A stretch of 64,000 nucleotides of DNA from Ferrovibrio sp. Its GTDB lineage: Bacteria; Pseudomonadota; Alphaproteobacteria; Ferrovibrionales; Ferrovibrionaceae. The position numbers and the translations under genes were made by a program. The notes under the pieces were generated by a model. The model saw only the letters and a program-made list of their open reading frames with translations. It was not told the origin of the DNA and made no database searches. Positions 19,823 to 28,869 of the stretch are shown one piece after another. Positions within the stretch are counted from its first letter, which is position 1. Every line of letters begins with the position of its first letter. Location: positions 42,234 to 106,233 of the forward strand of contig NZ_JAHBYG010000009.1 in assembly GCF_019636075.1 (NCBI RefSeq), read 5' to 3'.

Positions 19823-20797
19823 CTACTTCTGCTGCGCGCGATAGATCGCCACGTTGCGCAGATGCTGGTCGTAGGTTTCGGCAAACAGATGCCCGCCGCT
19901 GCCATCGGCCACGAAGTAGAGATATTTCGTAGCCGCAGGTGCCAGCGCGGCGGCCAGGCTGGCACGGCCGGGATGGTTGATCGGCGTGGGCGGCATGCCA
20001 TCGATCACATAGGTGTTCCATGGTGTGGGCTGGGCCAGATCGGCGCGGCTGAGCGGGCGGTCGAGGTCGCGCAGACCGCGGGTGATGCCGTAGATCACCG
20101 TGGGATCGGTTTGCAGTTTCATGCCGCGTCGCAGGCGATTGACGAACACGCCGGCCACCACCGGGCGTTCCTCGGCCTTGGGCGTTTCCGCCTCCACGAT
20201 GGAAGCCATGATCACGGCCTGCGCCATACTGGCGTAAGGCAGCGCCGGATCGCGCGCTGCCCAGAGCCGTTGCAGCAATTCATCGCGGGCCCGGCCCATG
20301 CGCCGCAGCATCTCCGCCCGACTATCGCCATGCAGGTAATTGTAGGTCTCGGGCAGCAGCGTACCTTCATCGGGCAAAGCGGATGGCGCCTCGCCGCTCA
20401 TCGCTTCGGCTTTGCTCAGCAGCGCGAGAATCTCCGCGCTGCTGAGGCCTTCGGGCACGGTGAATTTACGTTGGAAAACCCGGCCAGCAGCAATCTGCGC
20501 CAGGATGGCGCGCGGGCTTTCATGAGCAGCGATGGCATATTCGCCGGCCTTGAGAGCGGGGCCGAAACTGGTCCACCAGCCGGCCAGCATGAATAGCCGC
20601 GCATCGCCAACCGCCCCAGCATCATGCAGGCGTGCCGCAATGCCCGCCAGGCCCTCGCCGCGCGGCACCAACACCAGGGTTGTTTCAGGGAGTGGGCCTG
20701 CCCGGTCCAGCCATTGGCTGAACCACCAGGCCGAGCCAGCCGCCGCCGCACCGACCGCCAGCAGCAGAGCCAGCAGCGGGCGCAGCAGGGATTTCAT
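19823..20797 (-). CDS. mltG: Endolytic murein transglycosylase MltG
   Basis: MltG is an inner-membrane lytic transglycosylase thought to terminate glycan strand growth. The 324-residue protein has an N-terminal signal anchor (LLRPLLALLLAVGAAAAGSA), a LysM-like region and the YceG catalytic domain with ASIVEAETPKAEERPVVAGV, which holds the likely catalytic glutamate, followed by FVNRLRRGMKLQTDPTVIYG and the closing PINHPGRASLAAALAP. The ATG at 20797 overlaps the fabF stop in a TGATG arrangement; a TTG one codon earlier is the alternative. The fabF-mltG adjacency mirrors the E. coli fab cluster. Confidence 0.95.
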   Translation of the reverse strand: MKSLLRPLLALLLAVGAAAAGSAWWFSQWLDRAGPLPETTLVLVPRGEGLAGIAARLHDAGAVGDARLFMLAGWWTSFGPALKAGEYAIAAHESPRAILAQIAAGRVFQRKFTVPEGLSSAEILALLSKAEAMSGEAPSALPDEGTLLPETYNYLHGDSRAEMLRRMGRARDELLQRLWAARDPALPYASMAQAVIMASIVEAETPKAEERPVVAGVFVNRLRRGMKLQTDPTVIYGITRGLRDLDRPLSRADLAQPTPWNTYVIDGMPPTPINHPGRASLAAALAPAATKYLYFVADGSGGHLFAETYDQHLRNVAIYRAQQK

Positions 20798-22074
20798 CAA
20801 GTCTCGACGCGCTTGAGCACCAGCGAAGCGTTGGTGCCGCCGAAGCCGAACGAATTCGACAAAGCCGCACGCACCTCGCGCTGCTTGGCCTTGTAGGGCA
20901 CCAGATCGATGCCTTCCGAGCCATCGCAGGGATCGTCGAGATTGAGCGTGGGCGGCACGATGCCGGTCTTGATCGCCAACGTGGAGAAAATCGCTTCCAC
21001 CGCACCGGCAGCGCCAAGCAGGTGACCGATGGCCGACTTGGTGGAGGACATCGACAGCGTGGCCGCAGCATTGCCGAACACACGCTTCACGGCGCCAAGT
21101 TCGATTTCGTCGCCCAGCGGCGTAGAGGTGCCATGGGCATTCACGTAATCGATCTCGCCCGGGCTCATGCCGGCGCGCTTCAGCGCCATCTGCATGCAGC
21201 GGAAAGCGCCATCGCCGCTTTCATGCGGGGCCGTGATGTGATGCGCATCGCCGGTCAGGCCATAGCCGACCACTTCGGCATAGATCTTGGCGCCACGCGC
21301 CTTGGCATGCTCGTATTCTTCCAACACCACAACGCCGGCGCCCTCGCCCATCACGAAGCCGTCGCGACCCTTATCCCAGGGGCGCGAGCCCTTGGTGGGG
21401 GTGTCGTTGAAACCGGTGGAAAGCGCACGGGCGGCGGCAAAGCCGGCCACGCCGAGCGGGCCGATGGTGGCTTCCGCACCGCCGGCAATCATCACATCGG
21501 CATCGTCCCACATGATCAGGCGGGCCGCATCGCCGATGGCATGCGCGCCGGTGGAACAGGCCGTCACCACAGCGTGATTCGGACCCTTGAAGCCGTGTTC
21601 GATGGAAACATGGCCAGACACCAGATTGATCAGGCGGCCGGGCACGAAAAACGGGCTGATGCGGCGATGGCCCTTTTCCTTCAGAGTAATCGCGGCTTCC
21701 TCGATACCATTGAGGCCGCCGATGCCGGAGCCGATCAGCACGCCGGTGCGGCAACGCTGTTCTTCATTGGCCGGCACCCACCCCGAATCGGTCACCGCCT
21801 GCTTGGCGGCAGCCACGCCGTAGACGATGAAATCGTCCACCCGCTTCAGCTCCTTGCCGTCCATCCATTCGGTCGGCTCGAACGCATCAGCGCGATCAGG
21901 GAAATCTTTTTTAAGGGGCACCTGGCCGGCAATACGGCACGGCATCTCACCTGCATCAAAACGGGTGATCGGGCCGAGGCCCGATTCACCATTGATCAGG
22001 CGCGTCCAGGTTGCGTCCACGCCATTACCCAACGGCGTAACCAAGCCGAGGCCGGTGACGACGACACGACGCAT
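20797..22074 (-). CDS. fabF: Beta-ketoacyl-ACP synthase II
   Basis: FabF condenses malonyl-ACP with acyl-ACP during fatty-acid elongation. The 425-residue protein has the complete Cys-His-His triad: the nucleophile in VVTACSTGAHAIGDA, the first histidine in NAHGTSTPLGD and the second in KSAIGHLLGAAG. The thiolase fold start VVVTGLGLVTPLGNG is typical of FabF. It lies 51 bp downstream of acpP and is followed without a gap by mltG. Confidence 0.98.
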   Translation of the reverse strand: MRRVVVTGLGLVTPLGNGVDATWTRLINGESGLGPITRFDAGEMPCRIAGQVPLKKDFPDRADAFEPTEWMDGKELKRVDDFIVYGVAAAKQAVTDSGWVPANEEQRCRTGVLIGSGIGGLNGIEEAAITLKEKGHRRISPFFVPGRLINLVSGHVSIEHGFKGPNHAVVTACSTGAHAIGDAARLIMWDDADVMIAGGAEATIGPLGVAGFAAARALSTGFNDTPTKGSRPWDKGRDGFVMGEGAGVVVLEEYEHAKARGAKIYAEVVGYGLTGDAHHITAPHESGDGAFRCMQMALKRAGMSPGEIDYVNAHGTSTPLGDEIELGAVKRVFGNAAATLSMSSTKSAIGHLLGAAGAVEAIFSTLAIKTGIVPPTLNLDDPCDGSEGIDLVPYKAKQREVRAALSNSFGFGGTNASLVLKRVET

Positions 22075-22125
22075 GTGGAAGCCTCTTTTTAAATGATCCG
22101 AGACAGCCTTGATCCGATCAACGGA

Positions 22126-22365
22126 TCAGGCCGAAGCCTTCTCGGAGATGAAGTCGATCGCATCCTTCACGGTGAGGATCTTTTCGGCGGCATCATCGGG
22201 GATTTCGACGCCGAATTCCTCTTCGAACGCCATGACCAGTTCGACCGTATCCAGGCTATCGGCGCCCAGATCGTCGATGAAGCTGGCAGCATCGGTGACC
22301 TTTTCGGCCTCAACGCCCAGATGCTCGACGACGATCTTCTTCACGCGTTCGGCGATATCGCTCAT
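22126..22365 (-). CDS. acpP: Acyl carrier protein
   Basis: The 79-residue acidic protein is the acyl carrier of fatty-acid synthesis. The phosphopantetheine attachment site is Ser37 in [16 protein letters not shown], and the helix II-III sequence [11 protein letters not shown] is conserved. AAGGA lies about ten bases upstream of the ATG. The 183 bp between the fabG stop and acpP (22366-22548) contain no gene but are long enough for a separate acpP promoter, as known in other bacteria. Confidence 0.99.
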   Translation of the reverse strand: MSDIAERVKKIVVEHLGVEAEKVTDAASFIDDLGADSLDTVELVMAFEEEFGVEIPDDAAEKILTVKDAIDFISEKASA

Positions 22366-22548
22366 TGTCCTTAATCCTTGTGATTCGTTGCCACGTTAAG
22401 CTGTTCCAAAACCCGAATGGCATTCCGGTCCGGCCCGTGGTTGGGGGCCTATTAGCATAGAATATCCGGGGGGCCAAGCGTCCTTAACTTAGCCTCCCAA
22501 CTCGCCCTGGAGTCGCCCCGGTAACCCACCGGAGTCGGCCCGGGTAGA

Positions 22549-23286
22549 TCAAATCATGGCCATACCGCCGTTAACGTGCAAGGTCTGGCCCGTCACATAG
22601 GCCGCCTCGGTAGAGGCCAGATAGGCGACGGCAGCGGCAACTTCCAGCCCCTGCCCCAATCTTTGGGCCGGAATCTTGGCCATGATGGCGGTTTTCTGCT
22701 GTTCGTTCAGCACATCGGTCATGGCGGTTTCGATGAAACCCGGGGCCACGCAATTCACCGTAATGTTGCGGGAGGCCACTTCCTGCGCCAGGGATTTCGA
22801 CAGGCCGACCAGGCCGGCCTTGGCGGCGGCATAATTCAGCTGGCCGGGATTGCCGGTGGTGCCCACCACGGAGGTAATATTCACGATGCGGCCCCAGCGG
22901 CGCTTCATCATGCCCTTCAGCGAGGCGCGGCTGAGCCGGAAGGCGGCGGTGAGATTCACATCCAGCACCGCCTGCCAGTCTTCATCTTTCATGCGCATGG
23001 CCAGGCCATCGCGGGTGATGCCGGCATTGTTCACCAGGATATCAACCTGGCCCATGGCAGCCTCGGCCTGGCCGATCAGGGCATCTACGGCAGCCGCATC
23101 GCCCAGGTTGCAGGGCAGCACGAAAGCGCGTTCGCCCAGCTTGTCGGCCAGTTCACGCAGCACCGATTCACGAGTGCCCGACAGGCCGACCGTTGCGCCC
23201 TGGCCATGCAACGTGGTGGCGATGGCATTGCCGATGCCGCCTGTGGCGCCGGTAACGAGGGCGAATTTGCCGGTGAGATCGAACAT
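22549..23286 (-). CDS. fabG: 3-oxoacyl-ACP reductase
   Basis: FabG is the NADPH-dependent ketoreductase of fatty-acid elongation. The 245-residue short-chain dehydrogenase shows the cofactor motif GATGGIGNAIA, the NNAG motif (ILVNNAGITRDGL), the catalytic serine and the YAAAKAGLVGLSKSLAQE Tyr-x3-Lys segment, ending with VNGGMAMI, a typical FabG C-terminus. The ATG at 23286 (MFDLTGKFALVTG) with a GGAAACTCCC leader is chosen over the 119-codon upstream extension, which lies in fabD sequence. The gap to fabD is 26 bp. Confidence 0.98.
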   Translation of the reverse strand: MFDLTGKFALVTGATGGIGNAIATTLHGQGATVGLSGTRESVLRELADKLGERAFVLPCNLGDAAAVDALIGQAEAAMGQVDILVNNAGITRDGLAMRMKDEDWQAVLDVNLTAAFRLSRASLKGMMKRRWGRIVNITSVVGTTGNPGQLNYAAAKAGLVGLSKSLAQEVASRNITVNCVAPGFIETAMTDVLNEQQKTAIMAKIPAQRLGQGLEVAAAVAYLASTEAAYVTGQTLHVNGGMAMI

Positions 23287-23312
23287 GGGAGTTTCCTTAT
23301 GCTTTAAACGGA

Positions 23313-24254
23313 TCAGACCGACTTGGCCCAGGCTTCCAGATCGGCCGGGCTGTTGAGGCTGCTCGCCTCCACGCTCTTTTCGATGCGCTTCACCAGGCCC
23401 GCCAACACTTTGCCGGTTCCGATTTCCACCGCGCGCTGCACGCCCTGCTGGGCCAGCCACAATGTGCATTCGCGCCAGCGCACCAGGCCGGTCACCTGCG
23501 CCACCAGCAGCTTCTTGATATCGGCGGGATTGCTTTCGCCCTTGGCGGTGACGTTGGAAACCACCGGCAAACGCGGCGGATTCAGCGTTACACGGTCCAG
23601 CGCCTCCTGCATGGCATCGGCGGCAGGCTGCATCAATGCGCAATGGAACGGGGCGCTTACCGGCAGCAGAATGGCGCGCTTGCCGCCCTTGGCCTTGGCC
23701 ACATCCAGCGCGCGCTCCACGGCGGTCTTCTTGCCGGAAATCACCACCTGACCGGGGCCATTATCATTGGCACAGCCCAGCACTTCGCCCTGCGCGGCCT
23801 CATCCACCACGGTCTGCGCCACATCGAGATCGAGGCCCAGCAGCGCGGCCATGGCACCCTCGCCCACCGGCACCGCCTTCTGCATCGCCTGGCCGCGCAG
23901 CTTCAGCAGCCGCGCGGTATCCGCCAGGCCCAACGCGCCAAGTGCGCAAAGTGCGGAATATTCGCCCAGCGAATGGCCGGCGGCATAGCTGCCCTTGGCA
24001 GCCAAGTCGATACCGAAATCCTTTTGCAGCACCCGGGCTGCGGCCACACTCACCGCCATCAGGGCGGGCTGGGTGTTTTCGGTCAGCGTCAACTCGGTTT
24101 CCGGCCCCTCGAACATCAGGCTGCTGAGTTTCTGCGACAGCGCATCATCCACTTCCTGGAATACCTCGCGGGCGGTGGCGAAGGCATCGGCCAAATCCTT
24201 GCCCATGCCAACGGCCTGGCTGCCCTGGCCGGGAAACAGAAACGCAAGTGTCAT
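23313..24254 (-). CDS. fabD: Malonyl-CoA:ACP transacylase
   Basis: FabD loads malonyl groups onto ACP. The 313-residue protein shows the N-terminal FPGQGSQAVGMG, the nucleophilic serine in GHSLGEYSALCALG, the conserved arginine region LLKLRGQAMQKAVP and the catalytic histidine in VSAPFHCALMQPA. It is the first gene of the fabD-fabG-acpP-fabF-mltG run; fabH and plsX are not adjacent. Upstream, 24255-24539 (285 bp) holds no recognisable gene and must contain the divergent promoters of fabD and the small gene at 24540. Confidence 0.98.
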   Translation of the reverse strand: MTLAFLFPGQGSQAVGMGKDLADAFATAREVFQEVDDALSQKLSSLMFEGPETELTLTENTQPALMAVSVAAARVLQKDFGIDLAAKGSYAAGHSLGEYSALCALGALGLADTARLLKLRGQAMQKAVPVGEGAMAALLGLDLDVAQTVVDEAAQGEVLGCANDNGPGQVVISGKKTAVERALDVAKAKGGKRAILLPVSAPFHCALMQPAADAMQEALDRVTLNPPRLPVVSNVTAKGESNPADIKKLLVAQVTGLVRWRECTLWLAQQGVQRAVEIGTGKVLAGLVKRIEKSVEASSLNSPADLEAWAKSV

Positions 24255-24539
24255 GATCGGAAGCTCCTCATGCGCCGGCTTGGAATACCGGACTCCCTGG
24301 GATTAATAAGCAGGAATAACGGGCGCCAGTGATAGCCCCCCCATGGCCCAAGTCAAGCCGCCAGGCATCGATATGTTCCGTATACATCCCAAATCCCCGC
24401 CCATTGCTTCCGGCCTGCCGACTGACGCCGGACTGTGACTGCGGCTACATGAATTCTTGATTATGGCCGCAGAGAGGGAATTGCCGGAATGCCGCTGTGG
24501 GCATAGAATGGCCGCATCGCTTCAGAAGGAACCGATACC

Positions 24540-24761
24540 ATGTCAGCCATTCAGCAGCAGCTTCAGCTTGTCGGCGCCCAGGTGGCCCGCGATACGCAAC
24601 TGGCAGTGTTGAGCGCCGTTTCGGCCAGCTTGGAAAACGTCAAGCAGATCACCGCACCGGAAAATCAGCAGCCCGCGCAGTCGAATGCGGCCCCAGCCCA
24701 GGCACAGCCCCAGGCCCCGCTGCCCCAAGGCGTTGGCGGCTCTGTGGATCTCACCACCTGA
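24540..24761 (+). CDS. Small protein, possibly YjfB-like (putative motility protein)
   Basis: This 73-residue protein has no signal peptide. It consists of an amphipathic helical N-terminal half (QQLQLVGAQVARDTQLAVLS), a Gln/Ala/Pro-rich linker and the terminal segment GVGGSVDLTT. The layout, a helical segment then a closing G-x-x-ID/VDL motif, resembles the short YjfB family of putative motility proteins, but this is recognition from memory of a weak pattern. GAAGGAACC lies upstream of the ATG and a hairpin follows the stop. The flagellin cluster begins about 500 bp away on the other strand, which fits a motility link without proving it. Confidence 0.6.
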   Translation: MSAIQQQLQLVGAQVARDTQLAVLSAVSASLENVKQITAPENQQPAQSNAAPAQAQPQAPLPQGVGGSVDLTT

Positions 24762-24792
24762 TTTTCCGCCTCAAGCAAATATAGAACGCAAC

Positions 24793-24827
24793 ACGGCACC
24801 GCTCCGCACGCGCGGAAGCGATGCCGT
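24793..24827. terminator. Hairpin between two convergent small genes
   Basis: A nested inverted repeat has outer arms ACGGCA (24793-24798) and TGCCGT (24822-24827), with inner CGCT/AGCG and CCGC/GCGG arms around the loop ACGC. It lies 32 bp after the plus-strand gene ending at 24761 and 55 bp after the minus-strand gene ending at 24882, so it could serve as a bidirectional terminator. The following T-tracts are short on both strands (CATTTTC on plus), so efficiency is uncertain. Confidence 0.5.
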
Positions 24828-24881
24828 TGGCATTTTCAGGCCGCTTTGCCGCCCGCCCCAATGGAGCGATGCGGCGATGCT

Positions 24882-25103
24882 TTACTTGGCGTCGAACGCG
24901 CCAGAGCGGATGGTATCGGGCAGGCGTTCCAGACCATGAGCGGTCACCGCCTTGCCGAAAATCGCGGTCAATTCCGCCAATGCCATGCTCATGGCAATCG
25001 CAGCCACAACTTCACGCGACACGCCGCCATTCACCAGGGCTTCCCAAGTGGCCACGAAGGCCTCACGAGTTACCTTGCTCTGTTCTTCTTCGGACATCGA
25101 CAT
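24882..25103 (-). CDS. Small protein of unknown function
   Basis: The 73-residue product begins MSMSEEEQSKVTREAF and is predicted to be mostly helical and soluble, with a hydrophobic central helix (EVVAAIAMSMALAELTAIFG). No catalytic or metal-binding motif is visible and no family is recognised. Two starts, two codons apart, are possible (MSMSEEE or MSEEE). The gene stands alone on the minus strand, converging on the small plus-strand gene at 24540; 25104-25254 separates it from the end of the next gene. The case for coding rests on a sensible amphipathic composition and an isolated position, and is moderate. Confidence 0.6.
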   Translation of the reverse strand: MSMSEEEQSKVTREAFVATWEALVNGGVSREVVAAIAMSMALAELTAIFGKAVTAHGLERLPDTIRSGAFDAK

Positions 25104-25254
25104 GGGCTAAGCCCCCTTTTCCTGCTGTTCCGGCCGAATCGGTATGCTGTCCGGCTTGAGCGGATTGTTTGTCGCAAAAAGTGGTTGACCGATGGTAAAC
25201 GCCGACACAAAGGAATTGCGCGGCGAACTCTAACTGGCTCAGCCTAGCAGCTTT

Positions 25255-26757
25255 TCAGCCCGGTGGCGTGCCTATTTCCCGCAACCTGCGGTCCAACTGG
25301 GCAGCCGGCCCCTCGCCAACAGCGGCCCGCAACAGCCGCAGACTGGGATACCAGGGCGTGGCATCGCCCTGGCTGCCCCAATACCATTGCGTACCGCGCG
25401 CCGCCGGCAGCAACACCCAACCCGGCTTGCCGAGTGCGCCGGCCAGATGCACTGCGCTGTTGCTGGTGCTGACTATGCCATCCAACGCCGCGATTTGCGC
25501 CGCCTGTTCATCGGGGGCGACAAGCGGATCCACTTCGACATCGTGATACGGCGGGCGGGCCATGGCGGCCCGCTCGGCTGCGGTATCGCCATATTGCAAA
25601 GTCACGCAAAGGCAATCCGGCCGTTCCAGCAATGGCGCGAAATCCGCCAAGCCACCAGACTTGTAATGCCCCAGCGCGGGATTGCCGCTGCGCCAGGCGA
25701 TGCCGAGAATGAAACCAGTCTCCCGCATAGCAGGCGGCAACATGGCCTCATATTTCGCACGATAATGCGCAACCCGCGCCGGGTCGGCCCGCAGATAGCC
25801 ATCATGCCAGGGAAAATCGGTGATCCGCGCACGAAACAATCCGCCCAGATCGGCCGACGAAACCTGATGCGTCAGGCCATGGGCTGCGGGATCGAAACCA
25901 TCATGGCGGCCCACCACCTCGATATCGGGAAAGCTGCGGGCAAAGAGCGGCACTAACCGTGGCTCGCAATACAGCAATGCATCGCGCTGGCGTTTCAGCA
26001 ACTCCGGCAGCAGGCTGGCAAACAGGATTTCATCGCCCAAGCCCTGCTCGCCCCAGACCAGCAAACGTTGGCCGGGCAATAACGGAATGCCAGGCCAATC
26101 CGGCAGGCCGCAGCCGAAATGCGCCGTGAAGGGCGGCTTCACCTGATGGCGCCAGGCATAGCCGGCCCAGCCTTCCGGCAGATCGCCCAGCAACAGATTG
26201 GCCAGGCCCAGCATGTAATGCAGCCGGGCATCCTTCGGCTTCAATGCCAGCGCCTTGCGATAGAAATCCCGCGCCTTGGCGGCGTCGCCGCGTTCTGCTG
26301 CCAGATGGCCCAACGTACCCAAGGCGGCGGCATTGCCTGGATCGCGGTGCAAGGCCTGCTTGGCGGCCAGGCGCGCTTCATCGATACGGCCGTCGGCATG
26401 GGCGGCAGCGGCTAGAAGCGCCCAGATATCGGCGCGCTCGGGCTGCACCTGGCTGCAATGCCGCGCAAGATCCGCAGCCTCGGCATTATAACCGATCAGC
26501 AACAGCAGCCGCGCTTTCGCCACCATGGCCAACAGATGATCGGGCCGGTGCTGCAGCAGCAGATCCACAATGCCCAGCGCCGCCGGCTGGCGTTCCAGCG
26601 CCACCAGCACATCGGCCAGCGCCAGCGCGATATCGGCATTGCCGGGATCCTGCGGCAATGCCTTGCCCAGCAGATCGGCTGCGCCCGGCAGGTTGCCTTC
26701 GCGCTTCAAGACGCGGGCTGCCTCCAGAATCGCGGCTGTATCTGCGATGCCGGTCAT
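25255..26757 (-). CDS. TPR-repeat protein with C-terminal glycosyltransferase-like domain (FlmG-like), copy A2
   Basis: The 500-residue protein has about five tetratricopeptide repeats in residues 10-210 (for example NADIALALADVLVALERQPA and AKARDFYRKALALKPKDARL) followed by a GT-B-like domain from about 215. Landmarks are LLVWGEQGLGDEILFAS, AWRSGNPALGHYKSGG, VTLQYGD, STSNSAVHLAGALGKP and WYWGSQGDATPWYPS. The architecture matches FlmG of Caulobacter, whose TPR part binds flagellin and whose catalytic part attaches a nonulosonic sugar in the cytoplasm. The start overlaps the preceding copy A1 by four bases. Substrate and sugar are inferred; the LPS heptosyltransferase-like fold is the alternative reading. 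Confidence 0.85.
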   Translation of the reverse strand: MTGIADTAAILEAARVLKREGNLPGAADLLGKALPQDPGNADIALALADVLVALERQPAALGIVDLLLQHRPDHLLAMVAKARLLLLIGYNAEAADLARHCSQVQPERADIWALLAAAAHADGRIDEARLAAKQALHRDPGNAAALGTLGHLAAERGDAAKARDFYRKALALKPKDARLHYMLGLANLLLGDLPEGWAGYAWRHQVKPPFTAHFGCGLPDWPGIPLLPGQRLLVWGEQGLGDEILFASLLPELLKRQRDALLYCEPRLVPLFARSFPDIEVVGRHDGFDPAAHGLTHQVSSADLGGLFRARITDFPWHDGYLRADPARVAHYRAKYEAMLPPAMRETGFILGIAWRSGNPALGHYKSGGLADFAPLLERPDCLCVTLQYGDTAAERAAMARPPYHDVEVDPLVAPDEQAAQIAALDGIVSTSNSAVHLAGALGKPGWVLLPAARGTQWYWGSQGDATPWYPSLRLLRAAVGEGPAAQLDRRLREIGTPPG

Positions 26758-28445
26758 GCACGCCCCGCCTGCATATCGGCGGCCAGCGCCTGAATCGGGC
26801 TGAGGCGATCATCGGCATTGGCCGGGCGGTACAGTTTGGCGCCGGGCCGCCAGATCGATGCATCGCCGCTTTCGCCCCAATACCACAACAAGCCATGCTC
26901 GAAAGGCAGCAGCACACGGCTCGGCACAGCCAAGGCGCAGGCCAGATGCACAACGGCGGTGCTGATCGACACCACTGCATCCAGCGCCGATATCTGCGCT
27001 GCCTGGCCATCGATATCGCTGAGCGGATCCACATCGGCATCCACATGCAAAGCGATACCATGCTGGGCATGCAAGGCGGCAATCTCATCGGCGCAATCGC
27101 CATATTGCAGCGATACGAAGGCGACGCCCGGCAGGCGCAGGATGGGTAACAGATCCACCAATCGTAGCGATTTGGAATCGCCCAGGGCCGGATTGCCGCT
27201 GCGCCACGACAGGCCGATCACACGCTCGGCCTGCAGGCTGCGATAGCGCTGGGCGAAAATCTGGCTGCGCAGCGGATCGGCGCGCAGATAAGGCACATCC
27301 TGCGCCGGCGCAGCCTGCATACGGCGCAAGCGCGAGGCCAGATCGCAGATCGAAATCTGATGCGTGGCACCGAACACCCGCAAATCCGTATCGGCGCGCA
27401 CGGCATGTATGTCCGCGCCCTTGAAGGCACGGCGGAATAACGGTTCCAGCCGCGCCGAACACAGCAGCACAAGATCGATGCCCGCCGCCAGCAATTCCGG
27501 GACATAGCCAGCCTGCAGGATTTCGTCGCCGATCCCCTGCTCGGCCCAGATCAGCAAGCGCAGGCCGGGCACATCGGCGCCATCCCAATAGGGCAGCCCG
27601 GCACGCGCCAGGGGCGCGCGGCTTTCCGGCCGATCAGGGCGATGCTCGAGCAACGGCCAAGCCTCCGCCACATGGCCGGCACGCAGCAACGCATTGCCGT
27701 AATTGCGCCGGGCAGACACCTCATTGGGCATTGCCGCATAAGCCTGCCGATAGCATTCCAGCGCCGCGACACGGTCGCCGCGATGGGCCAGGATCAAACC
27801 CTTGGTACCGATTGCCTGACCATCCCCGGGTGCCAGCGCCAGAGCCTTGGCAATCGCCTGCATCGCGCCCTCGGCATCATGCTGCCGCAGCAGGCATTCG
27901 GCCAATCCGGTCCACGCCGCCACAGCCTGCGGCTGGCTCGCCAGCGCGGCCTCGAAAGCCTGCTTCGCCTCGGCCAATCTTTGCAGTTTGCGCAAGGCAT
28001 GCGCCCGATCCAGCAACAGACCGGCATGATCCGGCTGCAAGGTCAGGGCGCGGTCCAACACCGGCAGCGCTTCGGCGGCACGATCCATGCGGCGCAGCAT
28101 GCCACCATAGCTGCCCAGAACGGCCGGATTATCCGGCTGCAACGCCAGCAGGCGCTCCAGCCAGCCCAGGGCCTCCTGCGGGGCATCGCGCTCGGCAGCA
28201 AGCTGGGCCAACTGCGCCATGGTTGCGGGATGATCGGGTGCCAGTTGCAAAGCTTTGAGCAGGGCGGCTTCCGCGCCGGCCCTGTCGCCCTGGGCCCGCA
28301 GCGCCAAGCCGCGTATTTGCCACGCCACGGCAGTATCCGGAACAGCCTGCAAAGCTTTCAGGGCGGCGGCGGGATTACCTGAACTCAGCGCGCGGGCCGC
28401 CTGCGCCAAGGCTGCTGCTTGGGCGGCGTCGAGATCGGCGCTCAT
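26754..28445 (-). CDS. TPR-repeat protein with C-terminal glycosyltransferase-like domain (FlmG-like), copy A1
   Basis: The 563-residue protein is the longest of the four paralogues, with about seven TPR units over residues 1-270 (such as HPATMAQLAQLAAERDAPQE and AVLGSYGGMLRRMDRAAEAL) and a glycosyltransferase-like domain from about 285: LLIWAEQGIGDEILQAG, LSWRSGNPALGDSKSLRL, FVSLQYGD and WYWGESGDASIW. Where the other copies have SNTGVH or SNSAVH it reads SISTAVVHLACAL, a divergence in the likely sugar-nucleotide site. It lies 61 bp downstream of flaF on the same strand, so it is probably transcribed with flbT-flaF and copy A2. The flagellin-glycosylation role is inferred from context. Confidence 0.85.
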   Translation of the reverse strand: MSADLDAAQAAALAQAARALSSGNPAAALKALQAVPDTAVAWQIRGLALRAQGDRAGAEAALLKALQLAPDHPATMAQLAQLAAERDAPQEALGWLERLLALQPDNPAVLGSYGGMLRRMDRAAEALPVLDRALTLQPDHAGLLLDRAHALRKLQRLAEAKQAFEAALASQPQAVAAWTGLAECLLRQHDAEGAMQAIAKALALAPGDGQAIGTKGLILAHRGDRVAALECYRQAYAAMPNEVSARRNYGNALLRAGHVAEAWPLLEHRPDRPESRAPLARAGLPYWDGADVPGLRLLIWAEQGIGDEILQAGYVPELLAAGIDLVLLCSARLEPLFRRAFKGADIHAVRADTDLRVFGATHQISICDLASRLRRMQAAPAQDVPYLRADPLRSQIFAQRYRSLQAERVIGLSWRSGNPALGDSKSLRLVDLLPILRLPGVAFVSLQYGDCADEIAALHAQHGIALHVDADVDPLSDIDGQAAQISALDAVVSISTAVVHLACALAVPSRVLLPFEHGLLWYWGESGDASIWRPGAKLYRPANADDRLSPIQALAADMQAGRA

Positions 28446-28506
28446 GATTTGAAACGCGGAAACAGGTGTCAGCGGGGCTTGGAATGCGGCGGCAGCGGCG
28501 CCGTCG

Positions 28507-28869
28507 TCACTTCAGGCCATCCATGATGTTGCGGTTGACGGTGATCAACGGCTCGATATCGGTGGATTCACCCCGGGTGATTTCCTGGGTCCGCTTGTTG
28601 ACGAACAGGCAGATATTGACCAGCGAAACCTTTACGTCCTTGCTCAACGCATTGGCCTCGTCCAACACCTCGGGCATCAGGTGGTTCCACACATCGCGGT
28701 TCCAGCCGATGGCATAGGCGATCTTGGCCACATCGCCAGGGGTTTTGCTCTGCATCAGCGGACGGATTTCCATCAGAGCGCGGGTGACAGAAGAAAACAG
28801 CCGGTATTCCAGCTGGCGCGGCGTCTCAAGAACGTTCTGCGCCTTTAGGTACGGATTTATTCCCGACAT
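28507..28869 (-). CDS. flaF: Flagellar biosynthesis regulator FlaF
   Basis: FlaF promotes flagellin synthesis or secretion in alphaproteobacteria, antagonising FlbT in Caulobacter. The 120-residue product begins MSGINPYLKAQNVLETPRQL and contains RLFSSVTRALMEI and AYAIGWNRDVWNHLM, matching the family. The ATG at 28869 is supported by a strong AGAGGAGGT seven bases upstream; a longer start at 28887 adds only the ribosome-binding-site codons. The first 44 bp overlap the end of flbT, so the two are translationally coupled. Confidence 0.93.
   Translation of the reverse strand: MSGINPYLKAQNVLETPRQLEYRLFSSVTRALMEIRPLMQSKTPGDVAKIAYAIGWNRDVWNHLMPEVLDEANALSKDVKVSLVNICLFVNKRTQEITRGESTDIEPLITVNRNIMDGLK

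Noticed and set aside
24442..24539. A sigma-54 promoter in front of the small plus-strand gene at 24540
   Set aside because: TGGCC and TTGC elements occur but their separation is too large for the -24/-12 spacing.
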